From Branchiostoma floridae (lineage: Eukaryota; Chordata; Leptocardii; Amphioxiformes; Branchiostomatidae): a DNA stretch of 64,000 nucleotides. This document shows positions 54,096-62,600 of this stretch, piece after piece (the stretch's first letter is position 1; every line of letters begins with the position of its first letter). The position numbers and the translations under genes are program-made. Location of the stretch: positions 18,462,066 through 18,526,065 of the forward strand of contig NC_049987.1 of NCBI RefSeq assembly GCF_000003815.2, given 5' to 3'. Under the pieces are notes generated by a model. It did not search any database, was not told the origin of the DNA, and saw only the letters and a program-made list of their open reading frames with translations.

Positions 54096-57000
54096 TACTA
54101 AATTCTTTAGGAACCATTGCTATCTTTTTCTTTTATACCTTATAGGTGGTAACAGTCAATGCACCTAATAACAATCCATATACACCTGCATCATAAGACA
54201 TTTACATAGAAAATCCAGTACACGGACCAGTACAGGTTAGGTGCAGGTAGACACCAGAAATACCTGCACAGCTCCAATTTCACCTGCACTGCCCTGCATA
54301 TGCAGGTGGTATTTCCAGCCCTGGTATGGCATCTACTATCATGATGAGGAGCAAGATTACTGCCAGAGAGGGTACAGTTGAAGACTGTGACCACCAGTGA
54401 CCTAGTAGACATCCCTGGTCAATCAGAATTTCATGCTTGTCAGAGGATCTGCTCCCCAGTGTAATAAGGCTGTCTCCATGGCCTCTAGTCTAGTTCATTC
54501 ATTAGGATCCAACCCAACTGTCTTTACAATTATGCTAATTAACAGATGATGAGATTACAGCATGGAAAGGGGGCAATCGACCAAGGCTTTCACCCCAATT
54601 AAAATGACCCCTGTAGACCTCATACATCATAATCAATTCATTAGGAGTAATATGCATTTTCTGTGCAAGAAAAACAGATACATGCATTGTAACTAATTGT
54701 TTCCACCTTTGAAGCTTTTTTCTGTCAAGCTAATTTTGTTTCACGGAGAGAAGATTCTAGCAATGAAAGTGCTAGACTCTAGGAAGGTCTGGGGCATACT
54801 CGGGGAAAAGTACCACTACCAGCCCACCTGAATCTGTACTCGTATGTACATGTACATATATCAGAAGTGACAGTATGGGATGTGTTTTACCCTAAAGGTT
54901 ATTGTAACCATATATGCCTAGCTAAACCTACTCTAGCCCCAAAACAATGTTAGAGCATCACCTGATAGTCTCCAAGATATCACATCCAAACAGCCTAAGG
55001 CAAGAAAAGGAGAATTCCAATATTTGTTTCTCTACCTTTTAGATCCATTTTTCTTACTCTCCATGTACTGTAAATCTTGGAATACTTGTAGTGGTCTTAT
55101 TTCTGCATTTTTTCTGGTACCCCCTCCATTGTGAAACTATGACACTATAAATGTTTGTTTCATATATATTATAATACTGTACTATAGAATAGAATTTTTC
55201 CTCCTTCACAAATTAGGTCACTGAGGAAATAAATGAATCTACAGTAGCAATAAGCTTTTTTTTTCAAATTACCACTACTAATACTAGTATCTTGTATTTC
55301 TCTCAAATACCACCCCAATGCATTTCCTTGGTAATCTTATCTTTGAATTCATTTCTTATGATACTTGGTATTTGGTATGACCTGAAGATATGTCCTTTTC
55401 ATTTGACATTTTGAGAAAAGTTTAACCATGACCACCTGTCCATATAGACCAGATTTTATCAGTCCCATGGGTGATCTTCTTCAAATAAGTCGCTAGGGGG
55501 CCTAAAATAGTTTTACGGTCTCACCAAGACCTGTCCACAATTTCAAGAGTTATGCTAGTCTTCTACACATATAGTGATACACACATACACGACACACATG
55601 CATACACACACGTAAACCCACACACCCACACACACACGCATACAAATGCTACCCAAAACGTAACCTTCAGGCAAAGGTAAAAACCTAACTGTCAGCAAGT
55701 TCTTCATGAACAAACACAAGAGCACAAGCATGCACTCCCCATCTTGAAAGTAAGTAATAGTATGCAGCTCCCTGAAAAAAATTATAAGTATAATCTATAA
55801 CTCACTCCAGCTAATAATAGTTTACCTTTTTCCTTACGGGCAATGTGGCTACACCAAGTTGAGAGAGTTGTCGATAAAAGTGATATTTAATCATGCATGG
55901 GGACGCTACCTCGCTTTATAATCACCTCAGAGGAATGAGTATGGATCTGTAACAGGAGACAGTCCTTGCTTTGAAATGGAACCTCCTGTATATAGCCAGC
56001 AACCCGAACCTGCCCTGAAGATAGGTACAGAGAGTGGGGCGAGACCTCTCTGCACTTTAGATACTGTGGGGATGTTGACTTCAATACTGGCGAGGTGTCA
56101 TGTATCCCTGAGAAAACAGTCACCTTGGTGAAAGTTGAAATTCTTGTACCTTTGCTGGTGTCTGCTTTCATCCGTGGAGGCCCTGACTTTGGAGGGGAGG
56201 GGAGCTGGAGACTAACAAAAGGCTGGGGCTGTCACACGAGACTGATCGGACACAGAGATATGCAAATGTTTGGGAAGATCCTAGGAAAACATGTCACCTG
56301 ATAGGTGCGGGGGCTGGGGGGAGCGCACAGAGCAGGGATAATGTTTCACACAGCCAGGCCAGCAGTCTACCATCAAGTCAGACATAACATTTTACAGGGC
56401 TGGAAATACTTCATGCATGCGCACCTTTGTGCACCCAAAATTGCATCTGTGCACCTAATTTTTGACAGTGGTATATTACATATCTTTGTAGGCTATAATA
56501 CTCTCCAAGCAGAGGTTGGTGGGAAAAATCGTGACCTTTTCCTTTCATAATTTTTTTCCGACCGGCCTTCCCACGTTCAAACATAACATTTTGCAGGGCT
56601 GGAAATGTGCACCTTTGTGCACCTAAAATTACATCTGTGCACCTACTTTTTGACTGTGATATATTAGATAATTTTGTAGGCTATAACGAACCTTTGAAAA
56701 CCAATATATACAGAACATTTCGAAAGTTTAATAAGCATCATAAAAGGCTATAAAAACCTTTGTTGTCCTTTCTTGAATTGCTTGTTTAAAATTTTGAAAT
56801 TAACTATAGTATAAGTGACAGATGCAATTATAAAGAGAGGCTTTGTAATTTTGCTGTCATTCTACATTAATTCATGTTGTGCGCCTAAATTTTTTTCTGT
56901 GCACCAAAAATTTTTAGGTTAGATGCACCAGTGCCCTAAATAACTAATTTTGAGCCCTGCTAGAGTAGAGGAGAAGAAACTAGATATAGGTCTTGCCTGG

Positions 57001-58855
57001 GGTTATGCCTTGTAGTGTACTTTTACATCTATTGATTTTAGAAGGGGAGACCTTGTCTTCTTTTGCAGGAGGCTGGACAATGTGGGTCCGAGAACAATGC
57101 CCACTTACTATACCCCTCGCATAGGGACCTTCACTTTCCCTGGCCTGGTCAATTGTTCGGAGTGAACTGTGAAACAAACAACTTTCACTGGCCTTTGTTC
57201 TTTTCCTCCTGGGCAAAGTTGACACCTCAGAAACATGGGGTAACTGGTAAGAGGAACTACATACACCTTGTCATGAGTGATTATATGGGCTTGGGCTATT
57301 ACAGAGGAACTAGTGGACTAGCGGGAGGGGGGTCGCTGGGAACAATAGACCCCATAGTGGACACCCTTTCAAAGTTGGGGGCGTTACACAGAGGACCTAG
57401 GGGCACACATACTGAGATTTTGTCTGTGCAATCCAACACTTCATTCACGTAATCATTAAACCCAGCGGTGACATTATATTTCAAACACTGCTGGAGTTGT
57501 AGTGTTGGTTTACGGCGAGACTACGCTACCGTTTTCACTTCTGCGACATCACTGATTGTCCGTGACCAATCACGACGGGACAATGCACAACTTAAAGTTC
57601 TTTTGTAACACAGCACCTCCCTCTCAACAACCAATGGGGACAAAGAAAGCATTAGCATACAGGGTTACTGCTCACCGCCTTTTCATGCAAATAAATTTCA
57701 CAACAGCTGTTCATAACAATTTTGTATATTAATAGTGTATTATGATATTAGATTAATGTTAAATAGTAATAATAGATCATAGTCAAAGAGGAAGTTGGAA
57801 TTTCAAATTTCTCAGAAATCACAGATTTAAAAGAAGGGAAGATAGAAAAAGGCAAGATACATAATATTTTGTCTAATATTTTTGTAAGTATTATCAAATT
57901 GTTATACAGTCAAATCTTTCGAAAAAGATTGAAATTATACAATTGTAAGTATACTCTTTGAAAGGACAGACTTTCATCATGCAAGTATCAAAATGAATCG
58001 ACCAAGAAGTTCATCTGTGTTCTTAAAAGAAGATACATTACGATTTCTATTTGAAAAGAGCACACAACTGACGAGATGGTTCCTTACCTTAAATTCTACT
58101 TCATCTTTACTCTGAAATGATAAAAAAACGTGGGAAGTGGGCTTTTAAAATCATTTCACAAAAAGCAACAACAACAACAACAAACAACAACAACAAGGCA
58201 CTTGTAAACAAGACAACACAAATAAACCGGACCTGTCAAACAGGAAATGATTACACGGTTGCGCTCAATAAAAGAAGTAGTGTTACCAGGTGTAACATAC
58301 ACACCTGAATGGCAGGGCACACTTCCTTTGTTTACATACATGCCCCGCTTTTTTCCCTCACAACAAAAGCTTGCTCTGGCCTGTGAACAGATCCCTGTTA
58401 CACTGTGATTATGCCAACCCCGGGGCCATTTGGCTGGGTCGGGTGGTTACCCATGGGTGTATCCCGTTGCTGGGTGGGTGTATCCAGTCCTATGATGTAG
58501 ATTTCATCAACACCTGAAATCTACACACCCATATAGCACCCACTACAAAATCACAGCACGGTGCGATCTTTCCCTGACCTTATGTAATAAATTGCGCTTG
58601 ATAGAAGGATAGAAGCCGACATTTCTGTATGGAGGTCTGAAGCCACGCCTATAGCTCGCATTACATCCCACAGGGCCCGGCTGGAATGCATTATACAGAT
58701 GGTGGTGGTTGAACAACGTTTCCCACTAAAAAAAAGGAAATCTTTCCCTTCCTTCTTCGCAGAAAACTCACCTTCATGTCATCCGAGAGCTCGCTTTTCA
58801 CCGCCACGGTGGGTTTCTCGCTTCTCTTGCGTGTTGGCTCGCCGTTCTTGTCCAT
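32681..58855 (-). CDS. SOBP: Sine oculis-binding protein homolog, six coding exons
   Basis: SOBP is a nuclear cofactor that binds Six-family homeoproteins; the vertebrate gene is needed for inner-ear patterning. Exons, 5' to 3': 58855-58772, 58111-58088, 47843-47705, 42225-42088 and 34959-32681, the first holding the start codon [11 protein letters not shown] (a sixth, non-coding exon may exist upstream). Phases agree and give 887 residues (vertebrate about 870). [19 protein letters not shown] at the start of the 47843 exon is the family signature. Two FCS-type zinc fingers follow: C139-x2-C...FCSEKC and C181-DWC...[11 protein letters not shown]. Residues ~225-500 are proline-rich and end in an alternating [12 protein letters not shown] run. 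The next ~350 residues are acidic and Ser/Thr-rich. The C-terminus [14 protein letters not shown] is a probable nuclear localisation signal. Its promoter is shared with PUS3. Confidence 0.93.
34960..35684. other. SOBP last intron, proximal part
   Basis: A G/T-rich tract sits at the acceptor (34962-34985). A short inverted pair is near 35490-35580 (CTCTCCAAGCAGAG... / ...CTGCTTGAAGAG). No gene was recognised. Confidence 0.45.
35685..36003 (+). mobile_element. MITE, CAGGGCTCGAAAT family (diverged)
   Basis: It contains GATTGGGTGCACCAAAAATT, 'TTTGGGTGCACCTGGGTGCA' and ends 'TTTTGAGCCCTA'. The left terminus is decayed (CCTCGAATTC) and no target duplication is visible, so this copy is older than those at 25694 and 52839. 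Confidence 0.75.
36249..36502 (+). repeat. 5' LTR
   Basis: 254 bp, TG...CA ends. It opens with the internal duplication GTGTCACGAGG and contains a poly(A) signal AATAAA near 36427. Confidence 0.95.
37881..38134 (+). repeat. 3' LTR
   Basis: 254 bp, same sequence as the 5' LTR by eye, preceded by a polypurine tract. The identity indicates a recent insertion. Confidence 0.95.
38135..40392. other. SOBP last intron, middle part
   Basis: No gene recognised. It contains a short CAGC/CAAT tetranucleotide run near 38795-38830 and AT-rich sequence. Confidence 0.4.
40393..40487. repeat. 95-bp palindromic element
   Basis: AATACAACACGGTGTATTCC at the left pairs with its reverse complement at the right. 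Pairing continues through 'ATCACCC' and 'CCAGCCC' with a few mismatches to a small CCCGCGGG-like centre. A decayed half copy (ATACAACATGGCGTATTTCA...) lies at about 40648-40690. It looks like a tiny palindromic MITE family. Confidence 0.85.
40691..42087. other. SOBP last intron, distal part
   Basis: No coding recognised. It contains a two-copy 'cagttagcagttcaggtgat' tandem near 40920-40950, and at 41818-41985 one member of a dispersed pair (see 54327-54490). Confidence 0.4.
41818..41985 (+). repeat. Dispersed repeat pair, copy 1
   Basis: 'GACCTAGTA.ACATCCCTGGTC', 'CTTGTCAGAGG.TCTG.TCCCC' and neighbouring words recur in the same order at 54327-54490. Both are in SOBP introns. No terminal repeats or coding are evident. 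Confidence 0.75.
42226..43472. other. SOBP intron upstream of the 42088-42225 exon
   Basis: AT-rich, no gene or repeat recognised. Minor open frames are unsupported. Confidence 0.4.
43473..43815 (+). mobile_element. MITE, 'GGTACCGGTAC' family (best full copy)
   Basis: It starts GGGGTGGGTACCGGTACAGA and ends with a TTTGTACCGGTACAC...GGTACCCAGCCC-like inverted end, giving imperfect terminal inverted repeats. The interior has an inverted pair of 'CAGGTCCAGGTCCAG' and 'CTGAACCTGGACCTG', then 'ACTCAAAACAATGG', then 'CTGGACCGGTCC'. CTA/TAG lies on the outer sides. About 343 bp, non-coding. Confidence 0.85.
44329..44770 (+). mobile_element. MITE, 'GGTACCGGTAC' family
   Basis: Same order of blocks as 43473-43815: the left end with 'cggtacagaaaattcaggtc', the aggtccaggtc inverted pair, 'gcgatcctcaaaacaatgg' and 'ctggaccggtccaacaag'. 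The right terminus is lost after 'TTGTACCGGTAAAC'. Confidence 0.8.
44850..45380. promoter_or_regulatory. Candidate intronic enhancer, homeodomain-motif rich
   Basis: Between two MITEs lies a repeat-free block with raised GC and CpG. It contains homeodomain-type words: GTAATTAC, TAATCC, ATTCATTAAG, TCAATTAAG and GCAATTAACC. It also has AGATAA, GGATTTATGG and CTCTTTGTAAAC (TCF/Fox-like). There is no open frame with homology. The density is suggestive of a developmental enhancer for SOBP but unproven. Confidence 0.3.
45832..46226 (+). mobile_element. MITE, 'GGTACCGGTAC' family
   Basis: The left end is GGGTTGGGCCCCAATACAGA, with the central 'gtccaggtccaaag...ctggacct' pair, 'aaacttaaaacaatggccc' and 'ctggaccggtccaacaag'. 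The right end is 'accggtactcacacc'. TA flanks both ends (45830-45831 and 46227-46228). Confidence 0.82.
46227..47704. other. SOBP intron before the 47705-47843 exon
   Basis: No gene. One copy of the 150-195-bp repeat of SORD intron 7 lies at about 47185-47265 (GGGGAAATTTTGAAACCTGG then CCAAATTTTGCTG). Confidence 0.5.
47986..48343. mobile_element. 358-bp MITE with TAA target duplication
   Basis: The ends GGCACGATCTACACACAGTT and AACTGTGTGTAGATTGGGCC are inverted repeats continuing to 'TTT.CC.ATATC.G' (about 33 bp). TAA is present on both sides (47983-47985 and 48344-48346). The 3-bp TWA target with GG..C termini fits PIF/Harbinger-type MITEs. No coding. Confidence 0.85.
48344..51330. other. 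SOBP long intron, no gene seen
   Basis: Mostly AT-rich. At 48920-49210 there is a cluster of GGAATG/CATTCC words. No open frame with homology and no RNA gene were recognised. Confidence 0.4.
51331..51359. repeat. Hairpin at the LINE 5' edge
   Basis: CTTTCTGTATGATG, one base, then CATCATACAGAAAG: 14-bp perfect arms. The right arm leads directly into the LINE coding remnant, suggesting an inverted duplication made at the 5' junction during insertion. Confidence 0.8.
51346..52046 (+). pseudogene. CR1-like LINE 3' end (5' truncated, in-frame stop)
   Basis: The frame contains [18 protein letters not shown], then [12 protein letters not shown]. After an in-frame TAG near 51525 it continues [15 protein letters not shown] and [12 protein letters not shown], ending LLNETK at 51818. 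This is the C-terminal tail following the reverse transcriptase in CR1/Jockey-superfamily LINEs. The 3' UTR ends in (TGAT)4 at 52031-52046, as CR1-type elements do. The missing 5' part and the stop show it is dead. Confidence 0.85.
52050..52160. repeat. ~23-bp tandem repeat containing ATTGG
   Basis: Five units of the type CTGTCAATTATCATTGGTCG directly follow the LINE (TGAT)n tail. The ATTGG core repeats as an inverted CCAAT box. Confidence 0.85.
52161..52838. other. SOBP intron between LINE and MITE
   Basis: It contains a ~40-bp echo (52231-52270) of the sequence just before the LINE (51298-51333), 'CATTGGATG.CAGGTAAC', and two GCTA.TAGGGGGGCCAAA words (52617 and 52740). No gene. Confidence 0.45.
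52839..53178 (+). mobile_element. MITE, CAGGGCTCGAAAT family
   Basis: It starts CAGGGCTCGAAATTCATTTT and ends ...GTATTTCGAGCCCTG, 340 bp. TGTTG directly repeats on both sides (52834-52838 and 53179-53183), a 5-bp target duplication as at 25694. The interior has many GGGTGCAC words. Confidence 0.9.
53179..54326. other. SOBP intron with CA-rich microsatellite
   Basis: No gene. A compound (ACAG)n/(AC)n microsatellite lies at 54006-54095. 54240-54320 carries a CACCTGCA/TGCAGGTG inverted pair resembling the centre of the CAGGGCTCGAAAT family. Confidence 0.5.
54327..54490 (+). repeat. Dispersed repeat pair, copy 2
   Basis: Diverged copy of 41818-41985 in the same orientation, sharing 'GACTGTGACCACCAGTGACC', 'ACATCCCTGGTCAAT' and 'CTTGTCAGAGG'. 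Confidence 0.75.
54491..54740. promoter_or_regulatory. Candidate intronic enhancer, Oct/homeodomain-like words
   Basis: This repeat-free block contains ATTATGCTAATTAACAGATG (Oct/homeobox plus E-box-like), TGATGAGATTA, CCCAATTAAAATG, ATAATCAATTCATTAG and ATATGCAT within 180 bp, then ACTAATTGTTTCC. No coding. This is inference from motif density only. Confidence 0.3.
54741..56394. other. SOBP long intron, no gene seen
   Basis: It contains a degenerate CACA-rich stretch at about 55570-55640 and a GCTAGGGGGCCTAAAAT word (55492) like those at 52617 and 52740. Nothing else was recognised. Confidence 0.4.
56395..56959 (-). mobile_element. MITE, CAGGGCTCGAAAT family, tandem partial plus full copy
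   Basis: CAGGGCTGGAAAT occurs at 56395 and again at 56594, each preceded by the same 'CATAACATTTT' flank. The second copy continues to GAGCCCTG at 56959. The first is a ~200-bp truncated copy carrying the same GTGCACC words. The repeated flank shows a segmental duplication, not two insertions. Confidence 0.78.
57040..57480. promoter_or_regulatory. Candidate intronic enhancer, SOX-like words
   Basis: This repeat-free block just inside SOBP intron 2 holds GGACAATGTGG, GAACAATGCC, TCAATTGTTCGG, CCTTTGTTCTTTT and GAACAATAGAC, all HMG-box-like. It also has GTAATCATTAAAC near 57450. No supported frame. Confidence 0.28.
58088..58111 (-). CDS. SOBP: SOBP 24-nt micro-exon (SKDEVEFK)
   Basis: On the minus strand a T-rich tract and ATCATTTCAG precede AGTAAAGATGAAGTAGAATTTAAG, split here as 8 codons S-K-D-E-V-E-F-K. 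A strong donor, GTAAGG, follows. Both neighbouring introns are phase 0, so inclusion or skipping keeps the frame between SDDMK and DFAEHT. Vertebrate proteins, as I recall them, join these segments directly, which suggests an alternative or lineage-specific exon. Confidence 0.7.
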
Positions 58856-59641
58856 GTTGGAGGCGGAAATCGTCGAGAGAAGGAGGAAGAAGTGGCCGGG
58901 CCAGGCTCGGCTAGGCGTTAGGAGGAGAGACCGCCTACTCAGCTGCCATGTTGTTGTGTGTCCGCATGCAAAATGAACACACGACGACTTGCGGTAATCA
59001 CTGTCGCAAAATCACAGGAGCCAAACTGTCGTAAAATGTGATGAACACAGACCGCGGGGATTTGCTTTAGACAGGACCATCCTGTCAATAATGGAAATTT
59101 TACACTCTTGATAGAATATCAATCCTGTCAATAGTTGCAAAATTGCTGTCAACATTCCTATTTTTTGACAAAACGATATTGGCCTAGACCAAGCCTAGAC
59201 CATATAAATAGGAGGGCTTATATTAAAATATGACCATATTTCAATAAGGCTAATAAATAGAAATTTTACTTACGATACCAATCAATATTAGTGAATAAGT
59301 GTTAAATATGCATAGTTTATTTCTTTTGTCAAAACATTAAGATTGATTCAGTAGATCTCAAGAAATTTATTTTCAGAATAACTTTATGCCCCCTAAACAG
59401 AATGAACTATTCCATTTCATTTGCGGCATTTGGTACACATTGCGGAAGTCGCGCATGTTGCTTTCGTGAACTTCAGAGAAAATTTGCGCGATTATTTCGT
59501 CGCTAAGAACCCAATTTTTCTAACAAATCTCGCATTTTCCTGAGCATAGTCTTCGGCATACTGTCAAGACGTCCAAGATTCGGTAGGTGTGGAGTTTTTA
59601 GCTACGTATCGTAAGTAGTGTGCCCCCCTCCCCTCCTTACC
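58856..59641. promoter_or_regulatory. Divergent promoter interval between SOBP and PUS3
   Basis: 786 bp separate the two start codons. CpG is raised next to each start (58856-59060 and 59440-59620), with an AT-rich centre. No TATA box is evident at either side. A 5' UTR exon of either gene could be present. Confidence 0.55.
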
Positions 59642-62600
59642 ATGTCCGTATCTGCGAGCTCCGAAACTCACAAACTCGAAGAACTTACCAGAGAAGAACT
59701 TATCGCAAAAGTAAGACAACTCGAAGATGCCGTCACAAAGTTAGAAGAAAGTACAAAAAACACAACCGAGCAGTTGACAACACAGAAGAAACAGCGCAGA
59801 CAAAAACCGCAGAGAAATTTCGACTTCACGAAATACAACACGAGACACGTGGCTTTGAAGGTTGCTTACCTGGGATGGAGTTACGACGGGTTTCAAAGTC
59901 AGGAGACAACGGACAACACCATAGAGGCTCGACTGTTTGAAGCACTGACCAAGACAAGACTGATAGAGAAGAGACAGTCGTCTAACTACCACCGATGTGG
60001 TCGCACGGACAAGGGAGTGTCAGCATTCGGCCAGGTGAGATAATCTGGTGTTGTGAAGTTATACAAAGCGATTCAGACAGGTTGGTTTCATTTTAGGTTG
60101 TTGGGTCATGTAGTGTAAAAAAGTATGCATGAGGCGTCATGTGGCATACTTCAACGATTTCACTTTACTCGGGTGAAAAAGGTGGGATGGACACTACTGA
60201 GGGTACAGACAATTCAGGGGTATGGACACTACTGGGGTACGGACACTACAGGGGTACGGACACTACTGGGGTTACGGACACTACTGGGGGTACGGACACT
60301 CCTGGGGGTACGGACACTACTGGGGTACGGACACTACTGGGGGTACGGACACTACTGGGGGTACGGACACTACTGGGGGTACGGACACTACTGGGGGTAC
60401 GGACACTACTGGGGGTACGGACACTACTGGGGGTACGGACACTACTGGGGGTACGGACACTACTGGGGGTACCGACACTACTGGGGGTACCGACACTACT
60501 GGGGGTACCGACACTACTGGGGGTACCGACACTACTGGGGGTACGGACACTACTGGGGGTACGGACACTACTGGGGGTACGGACACTATTGGGGGTACGG
60601 ACACTACTGGGGGTACGGACACTACTGGGGATACGGACACTACTGGGGGTACCGACACTACTGGGGGTACGGACACTACTGGGGGTACCGACACTACTGG
60701 GGGTACCGACACTACTGGGGGTACGGACACTACTGGGGGTACGGACACAACTGGGGGTACAGACACTACTGGAGGTAGGACACTACTGGGGGTACGGACA
60801 CTACTGGCGGTACGGACACTACTGGGGGTACCGACACTACTGGGGGTATGGACACAACTGGGGGTACAGACACTACTGGAGGTAGGACACTACTGGGGGT
60901 ACCGCACCTACTGGGAGTACGGACACTACTGGGGGTACGGACACAACTGGGAGTACGGACACTACTGGGGGTACGGACACAACTGGGAGTACGGACAGAG
61001 CAGGGTGTATTGACACACTGCAGGATGTTTTGATAGAACAGGGATACAGAGTCTATAGGGGGTTTGGATACTGTGGTATTGATATAACTAGGTTCAGACG
61101 CTATACAAATGTACTATAGGCAGTATGGGCATCCACAGTTGATACTGATACCACCGTGGTAATACAGATATCATGAGAGGTTCTGACACTACACTCAAGG
61201 TATGGACACTCCATACAAGAAGATGTTTGTGCATACAGTATCACAGCGAAAGTTTCATCATTGCGTAAAATTAGATCGTAACAATGTTTTCTTTTCCAAT
61301 CTACAACAAACGCTGAAACAGGTGATCTCGCTGGACTTACGGACCAATCTGACAGATGGCGCTGGTGTCATCCCCAGACCTGAGGGAACAGCCAACCACA
61401 GGGAAGGAGACAAAACTACAGAGATCAAATATGTCTACATCCTCAACAAGGTACATCAACGTTTACAACATGTTATGTGGATATGGTTAGAAATGGCAAA
61501 ATTTTATCATGTACCTTATATTGCTGCTTTTATTATAATTTTGAATGATTGTTTTACCATATCTATTTTTCTAATGAGTTGCATTGGAAGTTACATTCAC
61601 ACTCACACTTACTATCCAGTTTAACATTGTTTTTGTTTGATATTCTGCTAGATCCATACTCATACTTGAGAGTCCATTTTCCATGTGTGTATATAATATA
61701 TTGTATATTGGTCTCCTTCCATACATCAAAAGTCCTAGCCTGGGCTCCTAGACTTAAGAGCATGTTCTTTCCCATGCATTGTGTATGTAGGTCCTTCCCC
61801 CAGACATCAGGTTCCTAGCCTGGGCTCCAGACTTTACAGCATGTTTGTCCCCACTATGTAGGTCCTTCCCCCAGACATCAGGGTCCTAGCCTGGGCTCCA
61901 GACTTTACAGCATGTTTGTCCCCCACTATGTAGGTCCTTCCCCCAGACATCAGGGTCCTAGCCTGGGCTCCAGACTTTACAGCATGTTTGTCCCCACTAT
62001 GTAGGTCCTTCCCCCAGACATCAGGGTCCTAGCCTGGGCTCCAGACCTTACAGCATGTTTTTCCCCACTATGTAGGTCCTTCCACCAGACATCAGGGTCC
62101 TAGCCTGGGCGCCTGTAGACCCAGACTTCAGTGCCAGGTTCAGCTGTCAACAGAGGACCTACAAGTACTTCTTCCCTAAAGGAAACCTGGACATACAGAG
62201 CATGCATCTTGTAAGACATCTTTACCATACATTAACTAGTGATAGTAGATGTACTACAGTAACTATACAGTCTTTATTTTATAACTTGGCTTTTTGGCTT
62301 GTCAAGCCATGTGGATATGATAATCAATTTTCATCTGTTTCAGAAATGAACTTTTTTACCATACTGTAAGTCGTACAAAGCAGTTGCAAAGTGAGCAAAT
62401 AAATTACCTCCAAAAATATTGGAAAATTGATACTATTGTTCTAGAATGCCAAAGTCAGTCGGAAAGTCAAAGATGTGAAAGAAAAAACATGAAGAATCTA
62501 TTGTTCAATATTCCATACCCTGTGTGTTCAGCTATTTGTTGATGACCAATCTTAACTATATAGGTTTCATAAGGAAGGATACTATTTTGTTGAACTTGTA

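Noticed and set aside
60139-61013. Open frames of 149-263 codons over the minisatellite on both strands
   Set aside because: They are products of an 18-bp unit divisible by three, inside a PUS3 intron.
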